A stretch of 21,794 nucleotides of DNA from assembly GCA_937906995.1 (NCBI GenBank), contig CALESB010000045.1:1-21794 (forward strand). The letters are read 5' to 3'. The translations under genes were made by a program, and so were the position numbers. Positions within the stretch are counted from its first letter, which is position 1, and every line of letters starts with the position of its first letter. Positions 14,959 through 21,794 of this stretch are shown piece after piece. Source of the stretch: an uncultured Sutterella sp. (GTDB lineage: Bacteria; Pseudomonadota; Gammaproteobacteria; Burkholderiales; Burkholderiaceae_F). The notes under the pieces are model-generated. The model was not told the DNA's origin and searched no databases. It was given only the letters and a program-made list of their open reading frames with translations.

Positions 14959-16602
14959 TTAATCCTTCATCAACGTATCGTCAATACTGCACTTTGTTAA
15001 GCACTCAAACCCATACTTCCCATTGGGTTTTTCAACGCAAAGTAGCATATTTTCAATACGGATCCCCCATTTTCCTGGGCGATAAATACCGGGTTCATCA
15101 CTTACAATCATGCCAGGAGCAAAGGGGGTCTTAGGTCCTTCCATATCACGTGGAGAGATATTGGGAGGTGCTTCATGGACATTGAGCGTCAAGCCAATGC
15201 CGTGCCCTGTACCGTGACCATAGTCAGCACCGATGGCTTGAAGAGGCCTGCGAGCAATCGGGTCAAGCTCAAACCCCGTGGTACCGGGTTCAAACTCGGC
15301 ATTCATCAAGTCCATCATGCCTTGGTAAACAGCACGGTAGTCCGCCTTGAGTTGCTTAAGATCGTCGGGATTTAAGTTATTCACGTCACCCAAGAACCAC
15401 GTGCGCGTTGTGTCCGTTGTGCCACGATCGTAATGAGCGCCGGAATCCACAAGTAAAACGCAAGGCATCTTAATGGGAGCGCCTTGACCCGGTGTCGGGG
15501 CGTAGTGGGGAAGGGCAGCATGATCATTCACAGCAGCAATGGTTGTAAAGCTTTCACCGATAAAGCCAGGGATTCGACTGCGATACTTGTGAAGAATATC
15601 CACGGCATCGTTTTCGGTTAACGCTTCGCCCTTAGCTAAACGCTCTTTGATTTCAGCGATAAAGTATTCAAGGGTCAAGCCGTCATCAACCATCACGGCC
15701 TTTAAGCCTGCGATTTCTTCCGGGGTCTTAATGGACTTCCAAAGGGCAACGGGGTGTTTGAAGTTGACGAGCTTAGATTCAAACTTTTCATAGAGTCGCG
15801 CATTAAGGTCTGCGACTTTCGTTACGATCACATCTTCAAGACTTAACACCTCTTCAAGCGCTTCATAAGGTAAAAGCTCCCAGCCAGCAGCCACGAGATG
15901 CGCTTTGACTTCATCCGTTAAGGCTTCAAGTCGAATAAATAGTTGAGCACTCGTTTCCTTAATGAAGGCCCATGAGAGAAAGACGGGATTGTAGTCAATG
16001 TCTGAGCCTCGAAGGTTGGTGATCCAAGCAATATCGTCAAGGCGCGTTAAAAGAAGGCCTCCGTTGACGTGGTTATCCTTTAAGTGAGCACGCAGGCGAG
16101 CCAATTTATCAGCGGAACTTACGCTACTAGCATGATGGATAAACGGGGTATTAAAGACCAAGGCCGGGCGATTGGGCCACAAGGCATCAAAGTCGTGGTT
16201 TTCAAAGTCAACAACTTTTGTGACAGCTTCTTTTAAGCGAGGGCAGAGCGAAGCGCTTAAGCAACTTAAAGGACAAGCGAGCGTTAACGGTGTCGTTGCG
16301 TTTTTTTCTTTTAGCCATTCGTAGACACCGGCTAACGTACGATCACCATCGCGCATTAAGGTGAAGTCGGGCCCAAGCTGTTGAGCAGCTTGTTCCCAAT
16401 AGCGAGAGTCGGTCCAAAGGCGGGCGTCATCCATGGTTACAACAACGGTACCGTTAGAACCCGTAAAACCAGAAAGTGCTCGTAAGAACGTGTAGTGATT
16501 GGGAATGTATTCAGATAAATGAGGGTCACTTAAGGCAATAAAAAAAGCGTTGCAACCTTTTTTTTGAAGTTCACAACGCAACTCATGAAGAATGGACGAC
16601 AT
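14959..16602 (-). CDS. Xaa-Pro aminopeptidase (aminopeptidase P, family M24B), 547 aa
   Basis: Cytoplasmic metallopeptidase that removes N-terminal residues before proline. ATG 16602 is preferred: AAGGAG (16613-16608) lies five bases upstream, and the GTG at 16608 overlaps that site. Two N-terminal creatinase-like domains (about 1-130 and 165-290) precede the M24 pita-bread domain (about 300-520) and a short C-terminal extension, the three-domain form known from longer, eukaryote-like aminopeptidase P enzymes. Metal ligands are all present: D386 and D397 (VDSGAHYDRGTTDTTRT), H467 in GHGTGHGIG, E503 in SDEPGIY and E517 in RIEN; H476 is in the VHE motif. It is the last gene of the glnA-side minus-strand run, 17 bases after the small lipoprotein gene. 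Dimanganese dependence is known for the family. Confidence 0.9.
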   Translation of the reverse strand: MSSILHELRCELQKKGCNAFFIALSDPHLSEYIPNHYTFLRALSGFTGSNGTVVVTMDDARLWTDSRYWEQAAQQLGPDFTLMRDGDRTLAGVYEWLKEKNATTPLTLACPLSCLSASLCPRLKEAVTKVVDFENHDFDALWPNRPALVFNTPFIHHASSVSSADKLARLRAHLKDNHVNGGLLLTRLDDIAWITNLRGSDIDYNPVFLSWAFIKETSAQLFIRLEALTDEVKAHLVAAGWELLPYEALEEVLSLEDVIVTKVADLNARLYEKFESKLVNFKHPVALWKSIKTPEEIAGLKAVMVDDGLTLEYFIAEIKERLAKGEALTENDAVDILHKYRSRIPGFIGESFTTIAAVNDHAALPHYAPTPGQGAPIKMPCVLLVDSGAHYDRGTTDTTRTWFLGDVNNLNPDDLKQLKADYRAVYQGMMDLMNAEFEPGTTGFELDPIARRPLQAIGADYGHGTGHGIGLTLNVHEAPPNISPRDMEGPKTPFAPGMIVSDEPGIYRPGKWGIRIENMLLCVEKPNGKYGFECLTKCSIDDTLMKD

Positions 16603-16619
16603 AAACACTCCTTTTTTCG

Positions 16620-16922
16620 CTAATAGACTTTACGAACAACAATGTCGACTTCACTGGCAAGGTTGTTGTTGACCAACACCTCCGCTCCTAAATTCACACT
16701 TTCTAAGCGCCAACCTGCATCACGCAGCTCACTTAAGGTCGCTGAAATGTTGATCTCCGGACAATTTAAGGGGACTTGACTGAGCATGTCTTGGCTTTGC
16801 ATGGGCTTGATGGCCGAGCACGTTACACGCTGTCCCACCGGTGCATCTAAAAGCGGGTCATTGAAGCTTTGAGAGCAACCGGCAAGAACAAAAGGAATCA
16901 ACAACAAAAATAAACGGCGCAT
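16620..16922 (-). CDS. Small lipoprotein of unknown function, 100 aa
   Basis: ATG 16922 begins a textbook lipoprotein signal: MRRLFLLLIPFVLAGC, with two arginines, a hydrophobic core and lipobox LAGC (lipidated C16). An open frame extends to a TTG at 16973 but would bury the signal peptide behind 17 charged residues, so it is rejected. The mature part (about 85 residues) has two further cysteines (VTCSAI, LNCPEI) that could form a disulfide in the periplasm, and a short LRDAGWRLESVNLG segment seen in small envelope proteins. No family is recognised. It lies 55 bases after rhlE and 17 before the aminopeptidase gene, probably cotranscribed. Confidence 0.7.
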   Translation of the reverse strand: MRRLFLLLIPFVLAGCSQSFNDPLLDAPVGQRVTCSAIKPMQSQDMLSQVPLNCPEINISATLSELRDAGWRLESVNLGAEVLVNNNLASEVDIVVRKVY

Positions 16923-16977
16923 GATAAATTTTTCCAAAAGAATCCCTTGATTGTAACGTGTTTTCTTCGTCAATTAA

Positions 16978-18366
16978 TTAATCAAAATCCGGCAAAATGT
17001 AATCAAATTCCCTAAGATCTTTTTTTAGACGCTTGGGCGACTGACTGCGACGCTCCTCAGTGCGACGAGCGTTTCTCACGTAAGGGCTCTCAATGGTGTC
17101 CTTACGCTCAGCTCGTCGAGAGCGACTGTCTTTAAAACCTTTACTCGACGTACGCTCTTCTTTTAAAGCGCGAGCATTGTTTTTGGGTTTCACGCGTTTT
17201 GATTCTTGCTCGGGAGCTTCATCAACAAAGCTTTCTTCAGGGGCCTCATCAATCACTTGAACATCAAACTTTCGTTTGATTAAGCGCTCAATAGCACGCA
17301 AACGATACCGATCATCGGGCTGCATTAATGAGACGGCTTCGCCATCCATCCCTGCGCGTCCTGTTCGGCCGATGCGATGAACGTAGTCTTCTGCGTTATT
17401 GGGAAGGTCAAAATTCACCACATGAGGGAGCTCTTTAATATCAATCCCACGAGCTACAACATCAGTGGCGACCAAAATTTGAATGTCGCCTGCTTTAAAT
17501 TTCGCTAAGGCTTTGCTTCGTGCCGATTGTGTTCGGTCCCCATGAATACAGTCCACGGTAAAACCGTCTTTTTCCAAGTGTTTAGCTAAACGTGCAGCGC
17601 CTGACTTTAATTTTGTAAAGACCAAGACTTGTCGCCATTGATTGTCCACAATCAAGTCGCGTAAGAAATCACGTTTATGTTCCTTCGCCACTTGATAAAT
17701 TGTTTGACGAATGGCACTCACATCACGATTGGCTGCAATTTCCACTGTGACCGGAGCATTTAAGAGCCGATCGGCTAAATGACGAATGTCTTCAGAAAAA
17801 GTGGCAGAAAAAAGCATTGATTGACGTGTGCGAGGGCACTCACGCAAAATGGCACGAATATCGGCAATAAAACCCATATCGAGCATTCGGTCAGCTTCAT
17901 CCAAAACGAGATAATTCGTCTGATCAAAAAAGAAGTGCCCATCTCGAGCGTGATCCAATAAGCGGCCAGGGGTTGCAATGACAATATCAACGCCCTCTTC
18001 TAACGCTTTAAGTTGTTTACCAAAACCAACACCTCCCACAATTAACACCATCGATAGTTGTAGATACTTGGCATAAGCTTGAAGGGCAGCTTGAATTTGC
18101 GCAGCGAGTTCTCGTGTGGGGGCCAAAATCAAAGCGGGTGCTCGGTAAGGAGAGCGTTTGCCGCTTTTCTTTGCTAAACGGTTTAAAAGAGGCAACCCAA
18201 ACGCTGCCGTTTTCCCCGTACCGGTTTGTGCAATCCCTAATACATCTCGTCCTTCTAACAATGCAGGAATAGCTCGCTCTTGTACGGGCGTTGGCGTTTC
18301 AAACGCTAAGTCTTCGAGTGCTTTTAAAATCGGGGAGCAGAGACCGAGTTGGGCAAAAAGGGACAT
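16978..18366 (-). CDS. rhlE: ATP-dependent RNA helicase of the DEAD-box family, RhlE-like, 462 aa
   Basis: RNA helicase for ribosome assembly or RNA turnover. All motifs are in order: Q motif with TPTPVQ at 25-30, motif I AQTGTGKT (46-53), PTRELAAQ (83-90), GG, TPGRLLD, DEAD at 156-159, SAT, the VFTK strand, ATDVVARGID and HRIGRTGRAG. The N-terminus FAQLGLCSPIL and GGVGFGKQ pattern fit RhlE. The last ~90 residues form a basic, low-complexity tail rich in K, R, E and S, likely unstructured RNA-binding. The ATG follows the rlmN stop by 14 bases, implying cotranscription and perhaps coupling; AAAGG nine bases upstream is a weak ribosome site. SrmB/DeaD alternatives are less likely given the short size. 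Confidence 0.88.
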   Translation of the reverse strand: MSLFAQLGLCSPILKALEDLAFETPTPVQERAIPALLEGRDVLGIAQTGTGKTAAFGLPLLNRLAKKSGKRSPYRAPALILAPTRELAAQIQAALQAYAKYLQLSMVLIVGGVGFGKQLKALEEGVDIVIATPGRLLDHARDGHFFFDQTNYLVLDEADRMLDMGFIADIRAILRECPRTRQSMLFSATFSEDIRHLADRLLNAPVTVEIAANRDVSAIRQTIYQVAKEHKRDFLRDLIVDNQWRQVLVFTKLKSGAARLAKHLEKDGFTVDCIHGDRTQSARSKALAKFKAGDIQILVATDVVARGIDIKELPHVVNFDLPNNAEDYVHRIGRTGRAGMDGEAVSLMQPDDRYRLRAIERLIKRKFDVQVIDEAPEESFVDEAPEQESKRVKPKNNARALKEERTSSKGFKDSRSRRAERKDTIESPYVRNARRTEERRSQSPKRLKKDLREFDYILPDFD

Positions 18367-18380
18367 TCTTTATTAAACCT

Positions 18381-19397
18381 TTAGTTTTGTTCAACTTTCA
18401 ATTGGATGTAGCGACTTCGCAATTGACCACATCCGCCTTCAACCTCTTGAGCGGCGGAGTGACGAAGTTTGGCGACAATATGCGCTTGTTGTAAGGCCCG
18501 AGCCATGGCTGCGCATCGCTCAATGGGCGGTCGACGATAGGTGTTACTCTCGACAACGTTCACAGGAATGAAATTCATCATGGCGTAGTGACCGCAGAGT
18601 AATTCAATTAAACGTTTAACCTCATCGTCGCCGTCGTTGAGATTGTCAATCAGAGTCCACTGATATTGAATGGGATAATTGGTTTCTCGTGCATAGCGTT
18701 CAGCTTCAGAAACTAACGTTTCAATGGCGATTTTCCCAGCCTTGGGCAACAAGAGGCGACGCTTTTCTTCATTGGTGGTATGAAGTGAAATAGCCAATGC
18801 AGGTTTAACGACGCTTTCATCCAATGCTTTAAAAACTCGAACGTCACCCACCGTGGAGAGCACTAAGTTCTTGTGAGGGAACTGCCCGTAAGTGCCCAAG
18901 AAATTAATGGCTCGCATCACATTTTGCAGGTTGTGTGAGGGTTCCCCCATGCCCATGAAGACGACTTTACGGGTTTTAGGGCGAAGGGCGCGAGCACGCA
19001 TGACTTGCGCCACAATCTCAAGGTCCGTTAATTGGCGAATGAGGCCAGATTTTCCCGTCATGCAAAAAACGCAACCCACGGCACAGCCCACTTGAGAGGA
19101 AACGCACACCCCTTGACGCGGAAGCAAAACGCTTTCAATGGTTTGCCCATCTTTAAGCGCAAAGAGCAACTTGGCGGACTCTTTTTCTTCAGGATCTTCT
19201 TGGGTATCCACCAGTGTTAAGAGAGAGTCGAGCTGATGGTGTAACTCTGGCAAACGTTCACGCAGTTTTTTAGGAAACTTTTCGTTATCGTTTTGGGGCC
19301 ATGGCACAACACCCAACATAGCACGATAGATATGTTGGATATGCTGGGGCTTACAACCACAATCAAGAAGCCAGTTATTTAGTGCGTCTAAGGTCAT
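18381..19397 (-). CDS. rlmN: Dual-specificity RNA methyltransferase RlmN (radical SAM), 338 aa
   Basis: Methylates C2 of A2503 in 23S rRNA and of A37 in some tRNAs. The radical-SAM cluster motif CAVGCVFC provides C105, C109 and C112; GMGEP-like MGMGEPSHNL follows, and the second catalytic cysteine is C323 in EVEGGCGQLR. The N-terminal domain is short compared with the usual 370-390 residues. ATG 19397 (MTLDALNNW) is the sensible start: the frame is open to 19526, but that region overlaps the glnA end and a terminator and encodes unrelated residues. There is no clear Shine-Dalgarno, and the start lies only about 13 bases beyond the T-run of the glnA terminator. rhlE follows after 14 bases. Confidence 0.9.
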   Translation of the reverse strand: MTLDALNNWLLDCGCKPQHIQHIYRAMLGVVPWPQNDNEKFPKKLRERLPELHHQLDSLLTLVDTQEDPEEKESAKLLFALKDGQTIESVLLPRQGVCVSSQVGCAVGCVFCMTGKSGLIRQLTDLEIVAQVMRARALRPKTRKVVFMGMGEPSHNLQNVMRAINFLGTYGQFPHKNLVLSTVGDVRVFKALDESVVKPALAISLHTTNEEKRRLLLPKAGKIAIETLVSEAERYARETNYPIQYQWTLIDNLNDGDDEVKRLIELLCGHYAMMNFIPVNVVESNTYRRPPIERCAAMARALQQAHIVAKLRHSAAQEVEGGCGQLRSRYIQLKVEQN

Positions 19398-19410
19398 GAA
19401 AAATCTATAA

Positions 19411-19443
19411 AAGAAAAAAGGGCGTTGAACGAACTCAACGCCC
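19411..19443 (-). terminator. Rho-independent terminator after glnA
   Basis: On the minus strand GGGCGTTGA (19443-19435) pairs with TCAACGCCC (19428-19420) across a six-base loop, nine pairs, followed by TTTTTTCTT. It begins 24 bases after the glnA stop and ends just before the rlmN start, so rlmN must rely on read-through or a promoter hidden here. Confidence 0.85.
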
Positions 19444-19467
19444 ATTTTATCGAAAAATACGCAGCGA

Positions 19468-20877
19468 TTAGAGCTTATAGTACATATCGAATTCGACCGG
19501 AGCCGTGGCCAAGCGGAAGCGTTCAACTTCCTTAGCCTTCAATTGAAGGTAAGCTTGGATCATGTCTTCTGTGAAGACACCACCACGGGTTAAGAATTCG
19601 TGGTCAGCAGCCAACGCATCCAACGCTTCTTCCAAAGAGGCACAGACCGTCGGGATCTTGGCATTTTCTTCCGGCGGCAAGTCGTAGAGGTTCTTGTCAG
19701 CAGCTTCACCCGGATGGATCTTATTCATGATGCCATCGAGACCTGCCATCAACAAAGCGGCAAAGCACAAGTAGGGGTTAGCCATCGGATCCGGGAAGCG
19801 GATTTCGATACGACGAGCCTTATCGCTTGCAACATGCGGAATACGAATGGAAGCAGAACGGTTTCGTGCAGAGTAAGCCAACTTCACAGGAGCTTCAAAG
19901 CCAGGTACCAAACGCTTATAAGAGTTCGTGGAAGGGTTCGTAATGGCATTTAATGCACGAGCGTGCTTGATGACGCCACCAATGTAGTAAAGAGCCATGT
20001 CGCTCAAACCGGCATAGCCGTTACCAGCAAAGAGGTTTTGACCATCTTTCCAAATGGATTGGTGAACGTGCATACCGCTGCCTGCGCTACCCACGACGGG
20101 CTTTGGCATAAAGGTGGCGGTCTTACCGTAAGCGGCGGCAACGTTCCAAATCGTGTACTTCACGATTTGCGTCCAGTCGGCGCGTTTTACGAGCGTGTTA
20201 AAACGCGTACCGATTTCGCATTGACCAGCACCGACTTCATGGTGTTGCACTTCCACTGGAACGCCTTGTTGTTCCATCAAAAGACACATTTCAGAGCGCA
20301 TGTCTTGGAAGGAGTCAATCGGAGGAACTGGGAAGTAACCACCTTGGTGACCCGGACGGTGAGCAAGGTTACCTTGTTCGTAATCGATCTTAGAAGACCA
20401 ACCGGATTCATCAGAACCAATCTTAAAGAAGGCGTGCTCAGGAGCCGTATCCCACATGACAGAGTCAAAAATGTAGAACTCGGGTTCCGGGCCAAAGTAG
20501 GCCGTATCACCGATACCCGTGGACTTCAAATAGTTTTCTGCGCGCTTGGCGATGGAACGCGGATCGCGTTCATAGCCTTTACCCGTTGTGGGGTCAGCAG
20601 CGTCGCAGGTCAAAATCAACGTATTTTCTTCGCGGAACGGGTCCAAGCGGGCGCTGTCAGGATCGGCGATCAAAATCATGTCGCTTGCTTCAATACCCTT
20701 CCAGCCATCCATAGAAGAACCGTCAAACGGTTGACCTTCTTCGAAGAAGTCTTCATCGACCATGCGGGCAGGGATGCTAACGTGTTGCTCCTTACCCTTA
20801 ATGTCAGTAAATCGGAGATCAACGAACTTGACGTCGTTGTCTTCAATCATTTGTAAAACGTTTTCAATAGAGGACAT
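19468..20877 (-). CDS. glnA: Glutamine synthetase type I (adenylylation-regulated), 469 aa
   Basis: Forms glutamine from glutamate, ammonia and ATP; the enzyme is a dodecamer in the cytoplasm. The length equals that of enterobacterial GlnA. Visible family blocks are the beta-grasp start (VKFVDLRFTDIKGKEQHVSI), FDGSSMDGWKGI, FGPEPEFYIFD with glutamate ligands, HHEVGAGQCE, GSGMHVHQS, the NPSTNSYKRLVPGFEAP loop and RNRSASIRIP. KNLYDLPPEE at the end places the adenylylation tyrosine at Y398, so activity should be controlled by GlnE/GlnB, though neither gene is in the window. ATG 20877 starts the protein at MSSIENV; no strong ribosome site or NtrC/sigma-54 site is seen in 20878-21139. The plus-strand frame at 19963-20856 opposite it is a shadow. 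A strong terminator follows. Confidence 0.96.
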   Translation of the reverse strand: MSSIENVLQMIEDNDVKFVDLRFTDIKGKEQHVSIPARMVDEDFFEEGQPFDGSSMDGWKGIEASDMILIADPDSARLDPFREENTLILTCDAADPTTGKGYERDPRSIAKRAENYLKSTGIGDTAYFGPEPEFYIFDSVMWDTAPEHAFFKIGSDESGWSSKIDYEQGNLAHRPGHQGGYFPVPPIDSFQDMRSEMCLLMEQQGVPVEVQHHEVGAGQCEIGTRFNTLVKRADWTQIVKYTIWNVAAAYGKTATFMPKPVVGSAGSGMHVHQSIWKDGQNLFAGNGYAGLSDMALYYIGGVIKHARALNAITNPSTNSYKRLVPGFEAPVKLAYSARNRSASIRIPHVASDKARRIEIRFPDPMANPYLCFAALLMAGLDGIMNKIHPGEAADKNLYDLPPEENAKIPTVCASLEEALDALAADHEFLTRGGVFTEDMIQAYLQLKAKEVERFRLATAPVEFDMYYKL

Positions 20878-21086
20878 AGTCTTTTAGCAAAGAAATTAAA
20901 AATAGAGGATAGCCTGATTGTAATGTTTAACGATCAAAACCGAAAGGTATAAGTGACGTAATAAAGTTGATTTTTGTACGTAGGTATTTCAAAAGACTTA
21001 GGACAGTCCTCTCATTATGTGAAAAAGAAGGTAATTCTTGAAATAGTGTGAAAGGGATAGTCTAGGAAAAAGGCATGTTAAGTGAA

Positions 21087-21115
21087 TTGACTATTTGAAA
21101 AATGGTGAGTAGTAT
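21087..21115 (+). promoter_or_regulatory. Good sigma-70-type promoter for the Gly/Arg/Cys-rich protein gene
   Basis: TTGACT (21087-21092) and TAGTAT (21110-21115) are exactly 17 bases apart, 24 bases before the ATG at 21140, giving a leader of about 18 bases holding the AAGGAG ribosome site. An 11-base palindrome, AGGACAGTCCT, at 21000-21010 lies further upstream and could be an operator. Confidence 0.55.
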
Positions 21116-21139
21116 TCAAGTAAAGATAAGGAGAATGTT

Positions 21140-21649
21140 ATGCCATGTTGTAAAGGTATGCACGGTGGCGCGCGCCTTGGCGCAGGCCGCCCTCGGGTTG
21201 ATACAAAAGAAGCAAAGGTTCGCTTAACACCACAAGAGTGTTTAGCTTTGAAAGAAGCGGGAGGCAGTCGTTGGGTTAGGCGTCAATTACAAGTCATGGA
21301 GGAAATGGCAATGATGGATTTGGAATTAGCTCACTATACGGAAGAAGAAAAGAAGGCTTTTGCACAAGGCTGGAAAGCAGCAGGGGGCTTTTTGGATGAC
21401 TTAGGTAATCCAGTGGCACCTCAAGGTCACTGCCGTCAAGGCATGGGTGGCGGTCGTGGTTGTGGCCGTGGCCAAGGTGGTCGCGGACGTGGTCGAGGTC
21501 AAGGATGTGGTATGGGGCAGGGAGCTCAAAGTACAGGCAGTTCCCAAGCCTGTGGTATGAGATCCCAGCGTCGTGATGGTAGCTGCGGTGGACAAGGGGC
21601 AGGTGAAGGCCAAAAGCGCGGTTGTTGTCGACGAGGTGGATCCTTCTAG
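21140..21649 (+). CDS. Small protein with GAGRPR-type basic domain and Gly/Arg/Cys-rich tail, 169 aa
   Basis: Function not known. AAGGAG (21128-21133) fixes the start. Residues 1-55 begin MPCCKG and contain RLGAGRPR (12-19), then KVRLTPQECLALKEAGGSRW and VRRQL, a short strand-helix-helix pattern like small DNA-binding domains. Residues 50-95 are acidic and helical. From about 96 on the sequence is low-complexity: imperfect GRG, GQG and GCGM/GCGR units, plus QRRDGSCGG and CCRRGG at the end. Ten cysteines (3, 4, 34, 98, 108, 123, 138, 149, 162, 163), spaced through glycine and arginine, suggest metal binding or a nucleic-acid-binding RGG-like tail. No membrane segment. It stands alone, with its own promoter and terminator, divergent from glnA. 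A DNA-binding, redox- or metal-sensing role is only a guess. Confidence 0.7.
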   Translation: MPCCKGMHGGARLGAGRPRVDTKEAKVRLTPQECLALKEAGGSRWVRRQLQVMEEMAMMDLELAHYTEEEKKAFAQGWKAAGGFLDDLGNPVAPQGHCRQGMGGGRGCGRGQGGRGRGRGQGCGMGQGAQSTGSSQACGMRSQRRDGSCGGQGAGEGQKRGCCRRGGSF

Positions 21650-21697
21650 CTTGTCTTTGAAATTGAGTGTCTAGTTTGCTACATTTAGCACAAGCGT

Positions 21698-21742
21698 ACC
21701 CCGAACACCTCTCAACGATGTGCACCAGTCGGGGTCTTTTTT
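21698..21742 (+). terminator. Rho-independent terminator after the Gly/Arg/Cys-rich protein gene
   Basis: ACCCCGA (21698-21704) and TCGGGGT (21729-21735) form a seven-pair GC-rich stem with a 24-base loop, followed by CTTTTTTAT. It begins 49 bases after the stop codon. Confidence 0.75.
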
Positions 21743-21760
21743 ATAGAAACAGCCGTAAAA

Positions 21761-21780
21761 CCATCGATTTTAATCGATGG
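21761..21780. repeat. 9-base inverted repeat near the right edge
   Basis: CCATCGATT and AATCGATGG are separated only by TT, making a 20-base near-perfect palindrome. On the minus strand it is followed by TTTTACGG, so it could end a minus-strand gene lying beyond the window, or be a binding site. The window stops 14 bases later and does not allow a decision. Confidence 0.4.
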
Positions 21781-21794
21781 ATACAATCTCTGGA

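Noticed and set aside
18381..19526. Extended rlmN frame starting at 19526
   Set aside because: The extra 43 codons overlap the glnA end and its terminator and contain nothing like an RlmN N-terminus.
19963..20856. 297-codon open frame on the plus strand, opposite glnA
   Set aside because: It lies wholly inside the well-conserved glnA gene, has no ribosome site, and arises from the codon bias of the real gene.
20878..21139. Search for a sigma-54/NtrC-type glnA promoter
   Set aside because: No GG-N10-GC element or clear sigma-70 pair was found on the minus strand; TACAAT occurs but without a matching -35.
21294..21725. 143-codon frame on the minus strand opposite the Gly/Arg/Cys-rich gene
   Set aside because: It is a shadow of the low-complexity tail (His/Leu/Asp repeats from Gly/Arg codons) and runs through the terminator.

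Overview
The window reads as chromosomal DNA of a Gram-negative proteobacterium. Housekeeping genes fill the right half: an adenylylation-type glutamine synthetase I, RlmN, an RhlE-like DEAD-box helicase and an aminopeptidase P. Two lipoproteins with clear lipoboxes and a DcuC-type C4-dicarboxylate carrier point to a respiratory or anaerobic, amino-acid- and dicarboxylate-using organism. My best guess is a gut betaproteobacterium of the Sutterella/Parasutterella type. That is inference from protein style, not from a marker gene, and the left half is AT-rich for such an organism.

Layout. (1) 1-6000 is a glycosyltransferase block: an ~800-residue GT2+GT4 fusion on the minus strand, divergent from a single-domain GT2 and a second ~790-residue GT2+GT4 fusion on the plus strand. 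The two fusions are paralogues with the same unusual C-terminal tail. The minus-strand one carries a run of eight G near its start, a candidate phase-variation switch for surface glycan. (2) 6191-8539 holds a small membrane protein, a protein of unknown function and a large lipoprotein. (3) 8670-12265 is a catabolic unit: a GntR/UTRA regulator divergent from an M20 metallopeptidase and a DcuC-like carrier, with a palindrome between them and a strong terminator at the end. (4) 12319-14935 is an accessory patch with decayed genes: a truncated XRE/HipB-like regulator without HipA, a solitary COG1106-type AAA ATPase, an orphan HigA-like antitoxin still fused end-to-start to the last 28 codons of its lost toxin, and the 3' end of a dcuA/dcuB-type carrier gene. 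(5) 14959-20877 is a minus-strand housekeeping run, transcribed in the order glnA, rlmN, rhlE, lipoprotein, aminopeptidase P, with a terminator between glnA and rlmN. (6) 21140-21649 encodes a protein with an N-terminal GAGRPR-type basic domain and a Gly/Arg/Cys-rich tail, with its own promoter and terminator.

The most interesting items are the G8 tract in the glycosyltransferase, the shared tail of the two fusions, the Gly/Arg/Cys-rich protein, and the cluster of gene relics around the solitary ATPase. I see no rRNA, tRNA, CRISPR array, intact insertion sequence or replication origin. The only stretch over 300 bases without an intact gene is 14517-14958, which holds the two gene relics and a terminator.
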